Assembly: GCF_004005815.1 (NCBI RefSeq)
Contig: NZ_SACK01000002.1
Location: 558,001 to 622,000 of the forward strand
Origin: Mucilaginibacter limnophilus
GTDB lineage: Bacteria > Bacteroidota > Bacteroidia > Sphingobacteriales > Sphingobacteriaceae
Length of the DNA: 64,000 nt
Reading direction: 5' to 3'
In this document: in pieces, positions 16,364 through 25,834 of the stretch
How the letters are laid out: the number at the start of each line of letters is the position of its first letter
How positions within the stretch are numbered: position 1 is the stretch's first letter
Position numbers and translations under genes: made by a program
The notes under the pieces: model-generated
The model's database searches: none
The model's input: the letters and a program-made list of their open reading frames with translations, nothing else
What the model was told of the DNA's origin: nothing

Positions 16364-17923
16364 TTAATTACTTACAGCAATAGCCGGCGTTCGGTCGCTT
16401 TCGTTTTTTAACCTGTCGATAGCGGTTATTACATACAGGTAAGTCTTGCCTTTTTCGGCAGTGTCATCCTGGTAAAAAGTACTGTTGTTGTATTGAATAT
16501 GCAGAATATGTTTCGGGTCGTTAATATCGGTTTTCTCACCTTCTTCAAAACGATAGATTACGTAACCATAAACAGGTTCATGGTCGCGGGCTTGTAGGGG
16601 CTCCAGCCAATGTAAAGTGATGCCATTTACCGATGGCTTAATGGTGAGGTTACGTGGCACATTGGGCGGCACCGAATCGCGCCAAAGCATAGGCGGCGGC
16701 AAAGCAGGATATTTATAATAGTTTGCCCTTAACGAGTCGGTGAAGCCAAGCGGGTTGGCCAGCAGCGAGTTTGAACTGAAATAAACGCTGCCCTGTACGC
16801 GCGCGTTATTCCGCAGGTATTTTACCTGATTGGGCAGTTCGGCAGGGTTGCGGAAGGCGGCCGTTTTACGCTCAAGTATACGGTATGGCCCTTGACCGAT
16901 ATACAAATGATGGTTGTTGGCGTTGTTGCTCCACCAATCTAACAACTTATCAAAAGCCGCGGCACGGTTGCCAAGTTGCCAGTATAGCTGCGGATTAATA
17001 TAATCAAGCCAACCCTCGGTTATCCACCTGCGCGAGTCGGCAAACTGTTCGTAGTATGATGAACCGCCGTTGGTTTCAGATCCTTCAGGGTTTTGATTCT
17101 TATTCGCCCAAATACCAAACGGACTTATGCCAAACTTTACATAAGGTTTGTGGGCATGTATGCTGTCGCTCAGCATTTTTATCAAGCTGTCAACATTTGC
17201 CCGGCGCCAGTCCTTAATGTTGTCAAAGTCGCTGCCACATTTTTCATAGGCCGCTTCATCATCAATACGCTGCCCGGCAATAGGATAGGGGTAAAAGTAA
17301 TCGTCAAGGTGTATGCCGTCAACATCGTAGTTATCTACCACGTTCAGTATCACTTTAACAATATACTCGCGCACTTCGGGTATGCCAGGGTTAAACAGTT
17401 TTATACCGCCGTATGTAAAAAACCACTCGGGCTTAAGGCGGGTAATATGATCGGTAGCCAGGGCGCTGAAATTCCTGTCGAACGTTGCACGGTAAGGGTT
17501 AAACCAGGCATGCAGCTCAATGCCGCGTTTATGGGCTTCATCAATGGCAAATTCTAATGGGTCATATTCTGGATATGGGGCACGGCCTTGTTGCCCGGTA
17601 AGGTACTTTGACCATGGCTCGAAACTTTTGGCATATAAAGCGTCGGCGGCGGGGCGCACCTGCAGCATAACCGCGTTTATACCCGTTTGCCGATGCTCAT
17701 TCAATATATTTAATAATTCTTTTCGCTGCGTTTCAGGGGCCGACCGCTGGCTGCTTGGCCAGTCGATATTTACAACGGTAGCTATCCATACGCCTCTGAA
17801 CTCACGTTTAGGTGCAGGTACATATGTATCGGCAGCATCCTGATTATCAGGTTGTGCATATACTGCCGTTAAACCAAAAAGTGTGAAAAAAAATATGATG
17901 AAAGATGTGTATCTGCGTATCAA
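16364..17923 (-). CDS. Secreted GHL10 (DUF187) glycoside hydrolase with Fn3 tail
   Basis: Predicted periplasmic glycosidase of the GHL10/YngK family, whose members may act on peptidoglycan or exopolysaccharide glycans. Seen in 519 aa: a signal peptide (about 1-23); a TIM-barrel start REFRGVWIATVVNIDWPS (about 40-57), LQVRPAADALY (88-97), HAWFNPYR (138-145), and the likely catalytic-acid region DGIHLDDYFYPYP (202-214); and a C-terminal fibronectin type III-like domain (about 415-510, VPRNLTIKP to VITAIDRLKNES). It is a single gene. Confidence 0.88.
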   Translation of the reverse strand: MIRRYTSFIIFFFTLFGLTAVYAQPDNQDAADTYVPAPKREFRGVWIATVVNIDWPSSQRSAPETQRKELLNILNEHRQTGINAVMLQVRPAADALYAKSFEPWSKYLTGQQGRAPYPEYDPLEFAIDEAHKRGIELHAWFNPYRATFDRNFSALATDHITRLKPEWFFTYGGIKLFNPGIPEVREYIVKVILNVVDNYDVDGIHLDDYFYPYPIAGQRIDDEAAYEKCGSDFDNIKDWRRANVDSLIKMLSDSIHAHKPYVKFGISPFGIWANKNQNPEGSETNGGSSYYEQFADSRRWITEGWLDYINPQLYWQLGNRAAAFDKLLDWWSNNANNHHLYIGQGPYRILERKTAAFRNPAELPNQVKYLRNNARVQGSVYFSSNSLLANPLGFTDSLRANYYKYPALPPPMLWRDSVPPNVPRNLTIKPSVNGITLHWLEPLQARDHEPVYGYVIYRFEEGEKTDINDPKHILHIQYNNSTFYQDDTAEKGKTYLYVITAIDRLKNESDRTPAIAVSN

Positions 17924-18161
17924 AGCCGGGTATAATTAATTTAGCTGCAAAGATATAAACTCATATTGATGCCGTTTAGTATGGTTGATAATTAATACGG
18001 ATGTTTGTGTTTTAAGCCTGCAGTGCTTATTTTAGCAAGCTAACGGCCGATTACCGGCGAATATTTTTAATACATTAATATCATATTTTTGCAATATCAA
18101 CGTATTTATAAGGTAGCCGTTCACATTATGCTGATGCTGCAGTACTTTAAAAAAGTAACAT

Positions 18162-19073
18162 ATGGAGAACCAATCTGAACAACCTGCAAAAAAGAATTCG
18201 AACGTTATTTACTTCCTGATTATAGTTGTTGTTGCGCTGCTGGGAACAGACGTTTACCTGTATTTTCAAAAAAACAAGTCGGATACAAAATATGTGTACA
18301 TCAATGATGAGAAAACACGTTTGCAAACTGAACTTGATAGCCTTGAGGCGCAAATTGAGCAGATAAGCGGCAGCAAAACAAAGGTGACTGCCGAGCTGCA
18401 GGCCACAAACGATTCGTTACGCAACCGCATTCGCATATTGCGCAGTGAACTGGCGAAAGGCAAATTAACTGCGGCCGAACTTTCAAAAGCACAGGAAGAT
18501 GTAAAACAACTGCGGTATTTTGTAACCAAGTACACTGCCGATATAGAGGAGCTTAAAAAGCAAAACTCATCGCTGCTGGTTGAGCGTGACACGCTGAAAA
18601 CAAACTTGGCCACCGTTACCGAAAAAGCAACCAATCTTGAAAAAGAAAATCAGGACCTGAATGTTAAAGTTGCACAGGCATCTGCTTTAAAAACAGGCAA
18701 CGCCAATGTTGTAGCTTATAAGGTGAAAAACAGCGGCAAAGAGTCTGACACCGACAGGGCTAAGAATGCTAAAAAGATAAAGATTAACTTTACAGTAGCG
18801 CCTAACAGCGTAGCCGCTAAAGCGCTGCACGATGTGTACGTTCGTATTATCGACCCAACCGGTAACCTGATTACTCCTGCTGATGCGGGTGCATTTAGCG
18901 CCGATGGACAAGAACTGCAGTACAGCTACAAAACATCTATTGATTTCAGAGATGATGGCAGCGCTTATACCATCGACTGGACAAACCCGCTTACTTTCCA
19001 GAAAGGTACGTACACCGTAATGCTGTATGCCGATGGTTATACAATGGGAAAAACAAGCTTTACGTTAAAATAA
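18162..19073 (+). CDS. Membrane-anchored coiled-coil protein
   Basis: I know no named function. The 303-aa protein has a short cytoplasmic N-terminus, one transmembrane helix (about 15-33), a long Leu/Glu/Lys heptad-rich coiled coil (about 45-180), and a C-terminal beta-rich domain (about 205-303, INFTVAPNSVAAKALHDVYV to GKTSFTLK). The layout suggests a periplasm-facing spacer carrying a small sandwich domain. A TATTTTTG element at 18084-18091 fits a Bacteroidota -7 box, but I cannot see a matching -33 box. A terminator follows. Confidence 0.75.
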   Translation: MENQSEQPAKKNSNVIYFLIIVVVALLGTDVYLYFQKNKSDTKYVYINDEKTRLQTELDSLEAQIEQISGSKTKVTAELQATNDSLRNRIRILRSELAKGKLTAAELSKAQEDVKQLRYFVTKYTADIEELKKQNSSLLVERDTLKTNLATVTEKATNLEKENQDLNVKVAQASALKTGNANVVAYKVKNSGKESDTDRAKNAKKIKINFTVAPNSVAAKALHDVYVRIIDPTGNLITPADAGAFSADGQELQYSYKTSIDFRDDGSAYTIDWTNPLTFQKGTYTVMLYADGYTMGKTSFTLK

Positions 19074-19093
19074 TATTCTTAATAAAGTGATAG

Positions 19094-19123
19094 AAAAAGG
19101 CTGCCTGAGGGGCGGCCTTTTTT
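19094..19123 (+). terminator. Terminator of the coiled-coil protein gene
   Basis: The stem AAAGGCTGCC/GGCGGCCTTT (one wobble) with a small loop is followed by T6. Confidence 0.85.
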
Positions 19124-19142
19124 GTGCAATACTTATCAGCTT

Positions 19143-19204
19143 TGTCATTCTAAACGTAGGGAAGAATCTATTCGCTGATAGATGTTTCGTTCCTCAGCAT
19201 GACA
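19143..19204. repeat. Short inverted repeat, relative of family B
   Basis: It starts TGTCATTCTAAACGTAGGGA and ends CAGCATGACA. The left arm is like family B (TGTCATTTCGACCGTAGGGA), and the right end is like family C (CAGCATGAC), so it may be a mosaic or an old copy. Confidence 0.6.
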
Positions 19205-19234
19205 GGAGGCATATAGTGTACTTACAAGATGCTT

Positions 19235-22200
19235 TTATGCCGATGGCAGGCTAAAATAGAAAGTAGTGCCTACGCCAATGGAGGTTTCAAACCATACTTT
19301 ACCGCCGGCATTTTCAATAGAGTTTTTAATAAATGCCAATCCCAGGCCGGTACCAGAACTTTTAGTGGTAAAATTCGGCTCAAAAATTCGCTCACGCATT
19401 TCTTCTGGAATGCCGTTGCCGTTATCCTTAAAGCTAAGCAATATGTTTTTACTGGTTATGGTATAGTTGATGCTTATAACGCCTTTACGATCGGGCGGTG
19501 TGGCTTCAATGGCGTTCTTTAACAAATTGTTGAAGCAGCGCAATAGCTGGTCGCGGTCGGCAATTATATAGAACGGTTTTTCAGGCTGAGGGAAGCTTAT
19601 AGTAAGATTATCCATCTGCTTAAAAATAGTTACTGCCTGGTTAAGCATATCAAAAATGTTAAGTTGCTCCATCCGGGTATCGGGCATTTTAGCAAATGCC
19701 GAAAACTCCGAAGCTATTGACGACAAGCTTTCAATCTGCTCAACAAACGACCGGCTGAAACGCTCAAATTTCTGGTCGAACTTAGGGTCTTTATCTCTCC
19801 ACGATTTTTCAAGCAGTTGCAAACCGAGCTTAAGCGGCGTAAGCGGATTCTTAATCTCATGCGCCACCTGTTTGGCCATTTCACGCCAGGCGCTTTCACG
19901 TTCACTTTGCGCCAGCTTTTGCGCGCTGTTTTCAAGCGCCGAGATCATCTTATTGTATTCTTTTACCAGTGCGCCAATTTCATCATCGCGTTCCCACTTG
20001 ATAGGCTCGTTTTTTCTGCCATAAATAATGCGGCCTAAACTGGTTTGTATAAAGTTAAGCGGCGCGGTTATTTGTCGTGCAATGATAACAGCCAATAGCC
20101 CGATGGTGATAAAGATCATAGCGTACACGTTGATCATGGCATTAAGCAATGACCCTATACGTTCTTTATAATCGGCCTCGTTGCTGTAATAAGGTAACTG
20201 CAGGTAGGCCAATATATGATCGTTTTTATCTTTAAGTGGTGCATATACGGATTTATATTTCAAACTGCCCAGCGATTCGCTATTAACAAATTCCGACTTT
20301 TTCAGCTTAGCCATGTAGATGTACGCCTTGCTGTTCATCAGCGGCTTTTGCAATCCGTACTCGTAAATTTTGGGCTGTGTAGTTGCAAGCAGCTTGCCCT
20401 GCGGATCAAACATACTCAGGTCGGCCGAGTAGGTTTTGGCTACTTCTTCAAAGTCGTTAAAATCTTCCTGCTGGATGTTGTTGATGTATTTATTGAATAA
20501 GCCTTCTTCAAAGGCTTGTGTAATGCGGCTTATCTTATTGCGTATCATCTCCTCCTGCTGGTTATTGTACTGTGTACTAATGAACAGGAATGTAATAAAG
20601 CCCACCATTACAAGCGTTACCACAACGGTAAGTATTATAGAGAACTGGATACGGGTTTTGTACAGTATCTTATCAAAATTGATGCTAAAACTCCATTTTA
20701 TGCGGTTCTCGCTAACGGTTAAAATGCGTATGCGTAGCCAAAGCCATCTAACCAAAATAATAAGTAGCGCAAACAACAGTATCAGTACAAAAAAGAAGGT
20801 AAGCGAAGTAATGCCGAAAAACAGCATGTTCTCTTCCTTTGTAATAACAATAAGGTTACGCGCCGATGGTTTATAAATTAAGTGGCTGTATGTATTAAAT
20901 TTACGATACCACTCAACACGATTGCTTTTGGTTGATATAAACTTAAATTGTTTAAGTGGCGGTGTAAACTCACTATTAACCAGATCATACACATAGCTGC
21001 CGTTTTTAGTCACAAGCCGGTTATCTGTATAAAAAGCGTACGAATATTCTCTAAACTTGTCCTTATCGTCATTGTCGCCTGTTCGAAGTAACAAATCAGG
21101 GAAAGAATGAGGCGTATGCAGGCTTTTTGACTTCAGCTCGATAACCATTGTGCCTGAGTTTACTGCTTTGTTCTTTACAGGAAGTATGGCAAAATAGTAC
21201 TGAAAGCCAAACGTATCGTTCTCACGGTAAAAATAGTCGGACACTTTGAAGGAACTGTAAATAACCATATCCTTAAAGATATCCAGAGAGTAATCGCCAC
21301 CCGCCATAGGTTGGTCATCGGGGTTAAAGCGGTAAACCTGGAGTTCATATCTCGACAAGTAATCATCGAAATACAGTTTCTTTAGGCGTGTCTTCAGATA
21401 GCTTTCGGGCCGTTGGGAATTATTAAAAGCGTCAACAATAAGCGGATCTTTTAATATCTGCTTCTCTATGCGTTTAAGCGCTTGGTTGGCATTATTATCA
21501 TCAGGAACAAGCAGTTTACGCGCCAGCAATTTACGGGTGTCAGCCTCTTTTGAGCTCTGGAAGTTGTTCAGTTCAATAGAAGAGATAACCGAGCAGATAA
21601 GCACCATAAGCAGCAACGACGATGGCGATAACAACGACCGCTCATACCGGTAGCTATAATATCTTATTGACGTTAACAGCGCAAGGAAAAGGAAAAAGGG
21701 TGTAAACTGATACTGCCAGGTAATTAATACAGTAGCAGCTATAATCAATATAATAAACCAGCCAACCTTTTGGTATGATGGGATAGGCAGTTTCATGCAT
21801 ACCTCAACACATACGTCATTCAAAAAGAAAAATATCAGAAAGGCGAAGCATAGCATAACAAGGCCTGTAATGCTTAGTCCTGATAAATTAAGTACGTTGG
21901 TTACATCAAAATTGATGTTTGAGTTAATTACCAGCCCGTAGAAAGTACTGAGTAAAGCCGTTGCACCGCCAATCAGTAAAAGTGTGCATACTATTAAAAT
22001 AAGGTAATTACCAGCTTTACTTTTTACGTTGGTAAGTAGTTTATGCCGATGCAAATACAAAAAGCCAGTAAGCCAGCAAATCGACAGTAGGTTTATACTC
22101 AGGTCGCCGAGCGAGCGATATACTACACTTGAAGCGTAAAACTTGGGATTAAAGGCGTCAAGCCTATCTGAAAAGTCGGGAAGGTTATAGTATAGGTTGA

Positions 22201-22966
22201 CAAATCTTACCACTACTATAAAAGCGGTTAAGGCAAGCACTGCTAACACTATACGCCCCCTGTTGGCTAAACTGTTACATAACTCGTGCACTAACACACA
22301 CAAAGTGGTGAAGGCCAGCAGCCATAATATAAATTCAGAATAGTAAAACTTACTGTTTACAATATTGGGTTTCAGCTTAACCGAGAACAGATAAGAGCCA
22401 TTGATACTGTGTATAGCGCGAAATTTAGCATCGGTTATATCGGCAAGTTCAATGGTGTTATTATCAAACAAATCCTGATCTATCCCGTTGCGCAGGTACT
22501 TGTTTTGCAGGGCAAAATCGTAAACAACCGGGAAAAAGAAGATGGCCGAAAAGTTGCCCTTCGTTCTTCTGATGGTTTCGTAATAACCGTTTGGATGTTT
22601 GGTAAACGAATAGCCTTCTTTTATCACCGCCGGGTTATCGGGCAATACTCGTATACCGCTCCAAAATGCAAGCTTATTGTTTTTCAGGGTGAGTACCCAA
22701 ACACGGTTCTTGATAGTGAACTCGTCTATCAGGTCAAGTGCAAGCTTGTTGTTTTTTTCAAGTGTTTTTAACTGATTGAATCTAACGCTGTCGTTTACAA
22801 GATCATCTATTGTTTGTTCGCGGGCATGTATCTTGCCTTCAAGCGCTTTGGCTGTTTGCTCAAGCGTTTTCTCGGGAGTGTACGACCGAGGTACAATTAA
22901 AGCAGTTACAAACAAGCTTACGGTAAGTAAGGCCAGCAACCAACGAATTTTTACCCTGTAACTCAA
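19235..22966 (-). CDS. Giant multi-pass sensor histidine kinase (NtrY-like core)
   Basis: Membrane sensor kinase of 1243 aa, far longer than usual. Seen: an N-terminal helix; a periplasmic sensor domain; a block of many transmembrane helices (about 215-500); a second large extracytoplasmic domain (about 505-720); a further helix pair around a third sensor segment (about 725-975); HAMP (about 965-1015, ITAPLNFIQTSLGRI); HisKA with phospho-acceptor His1036 in AHEIKNPLTPLKLGL; and HATPase_c with GNGIPEEMRERIFEPNF and SSGTGLGLA. No response regulator is adjacent, so it is an orphan. The neighbour fabD lies downstream-to-upstream on the same strand but has its own hairpin. Confidence 0.93.
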   Translation of the reverse strand: MSYRVKIRWLLALLTVSLFVTALIVPRSYTPEKTLEQTAKALEGKIHAREQTIDDLVNDSVRFNQLKTLEKNNKLALDLIDEFTIKNRVWVLTLKNNKLAFWSGIRVLPDNPAVIKEGYSFTKHPNGYYETIRRTKGNFSAIFFFPVVYDFALQNKYLRNGIDQDLFDNNTIELADITDAKFRAIHSINGSYLFSVKLKPNIVNSKFYYSEFILWLLAFTTLCVLVHELCNSLANRGRIVLAVLALTAFIVVVRFVNLYYNLPDFSDRLDAFNPKFYASSVVYRSLGDLSINLLSICWLTGFLYLHRHKLLTNVKSKAGNYLILIVCTLLLIGGATALLSTFYGLVINSNINFDVTNVLNLSGLSITGLVMLCFAFLIFFFLNDVCVEVCMKLPIPSYQKVGWFIILIIAATVLITWQYQFTPFFLFLALLTSIRYYSYRYERSLLSPSSLLLMVLICSVISSIELNNFQSSKEADTRKLLARKLLVPDDNNANQALKRIEKQILKDPLIVDAFNNSQRPESYLKTRLKKLYFDDYLSRYELQVYRFNPDDQPMAGGDYSLDIFKDMVIYSSFKVSDYFYRENDTFGFQYYFAILPVKNKAVNSGTMVIELKSKSLHTPHSFPDLLLRTGDNDDKDKFREYSYAFYTDNRLVTKNGSYVYDLVNSEFTPPLKQFKFISTKSNRVEWYRKFNTYSHLIYKPSARNLIVITKEENMLFFGITSLTFFFVLILLFALLIILVRWLWLRIRILTVSENRIKWSFSINFDKILYKTRIQFSIILTVVVTLVMVGFITFLFISTQYNNQQEEMIRNKISRITQAFEEGLFNKYINNIQQEDFNDFEEVAKTYSADLSMFDPQGKLLATTQPKIYEYGLQKPLMNSKAYIYMAKLKKSEFVNSESLGSLKYKSVYAPLKDKNDHILAYLQLPYYSNEADYKERIGSLLNAMINVYAMIFITIGLLAVIIARQITAPLNFIQTSLGRIIYGRKNEPIKWERDDEIGALVKEYNKMISALENSAQKLAQSERESAWREMAKQVAHEIKNPLTPLKLGLQLLEKSWRDKDPKFDQKFERFSRSFVEQIESLSSIASEFSAFAKMPDTRMEQLNIFDMLNQAVTIFKQMDNLTISFPQPEKPFYIIADRDQLLRCFNNLLKNAIEATPPDRKGVISINYTITSKNILLSFKDNGNGIPEEMRERIFEPNFTTKSSGTGLGLAFIKNSIENAGGKVWFETSIGVGTTFYFSLPSA

Positions 22967-23000
22967 GCTTGTAAAATAGATAGATAAATGTAAGTAAAAT

Positions 23001-23016
23001 GGGCGGTAAACCGCCC
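23001..23016 (-). terminator. Hairpin after fabD
   Basis: GGGCGG-TAAA-CCGCCC is a perfect 6-bp GC stem. Read on the minus strand it is followed by ATTTTA, a weak T-run, so it could stop fabD transcription before the kinase gene. Confidence 0.5.
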
Positions 23017-23020
23017 GGAT

Positions 23021-23908
23021 TTAAGCTTTCAGTTCAGCGCTTTGTGTAGTTACTGCACGGTCGACTTTTTTAACCAAACCCTGCAGCACATTACCCGGAC
23101 CAACCTCGGTAAACGAAGAAGCTCCGTCTTCAAGCATATGCTTAACAGTTTGCGTCCAGCGCACAGGCCCTGTCAGTTGGGCAATCAGGTTATGTTTTAT
23201 CTGCTCAGGATCGGTATATGGCTTCGCGTCGATGTTTTGATAGATCGGGCAAACCGGTGCTTTAATGTCGGTTTTAACAATAGCTGCTTCCAGCTCAACA
23301 CGTGCCGATTCCATAAGCGGCGAGTGGAACGCTCCACCTACATTAAGTTTTACAGCTCGTTTGGCGCCTGCTGCGGTAAGCTTTTCGCACGCGGCATCAA
23401 CACCGGCAATAGTGCCTGATATTACCAATTGGCCCGGGCAGTTATAGTTTGCAGGTACCACTACATCAGTAAGCTGCTGGCAAATATCTTCAACCGTAAA
23501 ATCGTCCAGACCTAAAATAGCCGCCATGGTTGATGGCTGTATTTCGCAGGCTTTTTGCATGGCGTTGGCTCGTGCTGCAACCAAACGCAAACCATCTTCA
23601 AAACTTAAAGCGCCTGCCGAAACCAGTGCCGAAAACTCGCCAAGCGAGTGGCCGGCAACCATATCAGGCTGGAAATCTTCACCTAAGGTCTTAGCCAGGA
23701 TAACCGAATGTAAAAATATGGCAGGTTGTGTTACGCGGGTTTGTTTAAGGTCTTCATCAGTACCGTTAAACATAATGTCGGTAATGCTGAAACCCAGAAT
23801 ATCATTAGCCTGTTCAAATAACGCGCGTGCCTGTTCAGACTGTTCGTAAAGATCTTTGCCCATGCCTGAATATTGCGCGCCTTGTCCGGGGAAAATATAT
23901 GCTTTCAA
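23021..23908 (-). CDS. fabD: Malonyl-CoA:ACP transacylase
   Basis: Loads malonyl groups onto acyl carrier protein for fatty-acid synthesis in the cytosol. Seen in 295 aa: PGQGAQYSGMG near the start; nucleophile Ser88 in GHSLGE; catalytic His195 in GGAFHSPLM; and the oxyanion/Gln motif TQPAIF. Length and motifs are standard. It is not next to other fab genes here. The 117 bases upstream hold an imperfect inverted repeat. Confidence 0.97.
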   Translation of the reverse strand: MKAYIFPGQGAQYSGMGKDLYEQSEQARALFEQANDILGFSITDIMFNGTDEDLKQTRVTQPAIFLHSVILAKTLGEDFQPDMVAGHSLGEFSALVSAGALSFEDGLRLVAARANAMQKACEIQPSTMAAILGLDDFTVEDICQQLTDVVVPANYNCPGQLVISGTIAGVDAACEKLTAAGAKRAVKLNVGGAFHSPLMESARVELEAAIVKTDIKAPVCPIYQNIDAKPYTDPEQIKHNLIAQLTGPVRWTQTVKHMLEDGASSFTEVGPGNVLQGLVKKVDRAVTTQSAELKA

Positions 23909-23920
23909 TTTTTAGAGATT

Positions 23921-24021
23921 TGTGATCAGAGATCAGTGGTTAGTATCAATAATTTCAGTTAACAAGATTATGGCTTAGTGGTTTGTTATGGATGGCAACT
24001 AATCTCTAATCACCAACCTCA
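23921..24021. repeat. Imperfect inverted repeat between folE and fabD
   Basis: The left part GATTTGTGATCAGAGATCAG and right part CTAATCTCTAATCACCAACC followed by CTCAAATC read as a loose inverted repeat (shared core GATYAGAGATYAG in opposite orientation). It is less exact than families A-F and may be a decayed element. Confidence 0.45.
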
Positions 24022-24025
24022 AATC

Positions 24026-24664
24026 CTAACTTAACCTCGAAGATATTAAGTTCAAAAATTCGGTACGGGTTTTTTCTTTCAAAAACTCACCTGTAAACGC
24101 CGATGTGGTGGTTACCGAGTTTTGCTTTTGCACGCCACGCATGCTCATGCACAGATGGCGGCACTCAATTACTACACCCACGCCTACAGGATTAAGCGTT
24201 TTTTGTATACAGTCGCGAATCTCGTTGGTCAAACGTTCCTGTACCTGCAGCCGTCGCGAAAATACATCAACAATACGCGGTATTTTGCTTAGCCCAACTA
24301 CATATCCGTTAGGGATGTAGGCAATATGCGCCTTGCCGAAAAAAGGCAGCATATGGTGCTCACACATTGAATATACTTCAATGTCTTTTACTACTACCAT
24401 CTGGCTGTATTCTTCCTTAAACATTGCCGAGGTTAATATTTCTTCGGCGTTCAAATCGTAGCCATGAGTAAGGTATAACATGGCTTTTGCCATGCGTTCG
24501 GGCGTTTTTACAAGCCCTTCCCTGTCGGGATGCTCGCCAATAAGTTTCAATACGTCGCGGTAATGGTCTGATAAGCTGTGTATCAGGTCAGGATTATAAC
24601 GGTCTATTTTTTCGTAGCCGTCAATATCATCATCGCGGTCGGGTATATGCTGTCCAGTGATCAT
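24026..24664 (-). CDS. folE: GTP cyclohydrolase I (FolE, type IA)
   Basis: Converts GTP to 7,8-dihydroneopterin triphosphate, the first step of folate, tetrahydropterin and queuosine precursors. Seen in 212 aa: zinc ligands Cys101 and His104 in [10 protein letters not shown] and Cys172 in [29 protein letters not shown] near 46-62; and the [20 protein letters not shown] block. Eight bases separate it from the upstream QueD-like gene on the same strand, so substrate and next enzyme are likely co-expressed. Confidence 0.97.
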   Translation of the reverse strand: MITGQHIPDRDDDIDGYEKIDRYNPDLIHSLSDHYRDVLKLIGEHPDREGLVKTPERMAKAMLYLTHGYDLNAEEILTSAMFKEEYSQMVVVKDIEVYSMCEHHMLPFFGKAHIAYIPNGYVVGLSKIPRIVDVFSRRLQVQERLTNEIRDCIQKTLNPVGVGVVIECRHLCMSMRGVQKQNSVTTTSAFTGEFLKEKTRTEFLNLISSRLS

Positions 24665-24672
24665 GTTATGGT

Positions 24673-25089
24673 TTATTCGCCAAAGTACTCGGCGTAATTG
24701 TTTTCGGTTTCATGCAGGCGTACCGAGTGCAGAAAAACGCCTTCAAAAGCCTCAATAGGCGCTTTAAGCTGCTTGAAAATCTCTATGCAAAGTAACTCGG
24801 TCGATGCCATTTTTCCCTGCATAAAGTCAACATCCTTATTTAGATTTTTATGGTCGAGCTTATCCACCACATACTCAAGTATTATGGCTTTCAGGTCCTT
24901 TAAGTCCATCAGGTAACCTGTTTCGTAGCTGATGTTACCTTTGATGGTTACAAACAGGTTATAGTTATGCCCGTGCCAGTTCGGGTTAGCGCACTTGCCA
25001 AACATTTCAAAATTCTTCTCTTCGCTCCACTCATCGCGGTACATGCGGTGCGCGGCATTAAAGTGTTCACGGCGCGTAATGTAAATCAT
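24673..25089 (-). CDS. queD: 6-pyruvoyl-tetrahydropterin synthase / 6-carboxytetrahydropterin synthase (QueD-like)
   Basis: Acts on dihydroneopterin triphosphate, giving 6-carboxytetrahydropterin (queuosine route) or pyruvoyl-tetrahydropterin. Seen in 138 aa: zinc ligands His14 (HFNAAHRM), His39 and His41 (WHGHNYNL), and a likely catalytic Cys33 ([12 protein letters not shown]). I chose ATG 25089 ([10 protein letters not shown]), since upstream residues from 25122 are not family-like; ATG 25092 is one codon earlier and also possible. It lies directly upstream of folE in one transcript. Which of the two products is made cannot be told from the sequence alone. Confidence 0.92.
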   Translation of the reverse strand: MIYITRREHFNAAHRMYRDEWSEEKNFEMFGKCANPNWHGHNYNLFVTIKGNISYETGYLMDLKDLKAIILEYVVDKLDHKNLNKDVDFMQGKMASTELLCIEIFKQLKAPIEAFEGVFLHSVRLHETENNYAEYFGE

Positions 25090-25165
25090 CATATTTATTG
25101 TGGGTGCAAATATACAAAACAAAAACAGCGTAGTTGTTTTATCTTAGCTGTCAAATTATTGCCAT

Positions 25166-25834
25166 ATGCGTGTACTGATAGTAGCCGCCACCGCACCTGA
25201 AATTGAGCCGCTTACAGCCGATATGCGCTTCGCCATGTACGATTGCGACCAGTGCTCACACACCACCCGCGATAAAAAAGAAGTGTTTGAAAAACTGGAT
25301 ATAAAAACCTTGATCACAGGGGCGGGCATGGTGGCAACCGCATTCGCTTTAGGTAGGCACCTGGCAGCAAACCAGTATGATCTGGCAATAAATTTAGGTA
25401 TATGCGGCAGTTTCGACCGTCATATTGAATTAGGCGAAGTATTGGAAATTACCCAGGATACTCTTTCAGAACTTGGCGCCGAAGACCACGAAGATTTTAT
25501 AACGATAGATAAACTTGGATTTGGTGAGAGCGTGTTTCAATCAAGCTATAAATTGCCTGACACTATCGATATAAAAAAAGCTACGGCTATTACGGTTAAT
25601 ACCGTGCATGGCAACGATGCATCGATACAAAAAACCGCTAAGCGCATAAGCGCGCAGTTGGAAAGCATGGAAGGCGCGGCGTTTTTTTATGCCTGCCGGC
25701 AGATGAACGTACCCTGCATGCAAATCAGGGCTGTGTCAAATTACGTGGAAAAGCGCAATCGCGATGCCTGGAAGATTGGACTTGCCGTTAAAAATCTGAA
25801 TACATTTGCAGTGGAGTTTTTGAAGACGTTATAA
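25166..25834 (+). CDS. mqnB: Futalosine hydrolase
   Basis: Nucleosidase-fold enzyme that splits futalosine to dehypoxanthine futalosine in the futalosine pathway to menaquinone. Seen in 222 aa: a purine-nucleoside phosphorylase fold with GAGMVATAFALGRHLA, NLGICGSFDRHIELGEVLEI, and the ribose-binding/active-site stretch ESMEGAAFFYAC. The call rests on this fold plus mqnD two genes downstream, which together distinguish it from MTA/SAH nucleosidase. Its stop overlaps the next start by one base (TAATG). Confidence 0.92.
   Translation: MRVLIVAATAPEIEPLTADMRFAMYDCDQCSHTTRDKKEVFEKLDIKTLITGAGMVATAFALGRHLAANQYDLAINLGICGSFDRHIELGEVLEITQDTLSELGAEDHEDFITIDKLGFGESVFQSSYKLPDTIDIKKATAITVNTVHGNDASIQKTAKRISAQLESMEGAAFFYACRQMNVPCMQIRAVSNYVEKRNRDAWKIGLAVKNLNTFAVEFLKTL

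Noticed and set aside
19656..20876. Several plus-strand frames opposite the giant kinase
   Set aside because: All are antisense shadows of the HisKA/HATPase region, with no start context or family signature.
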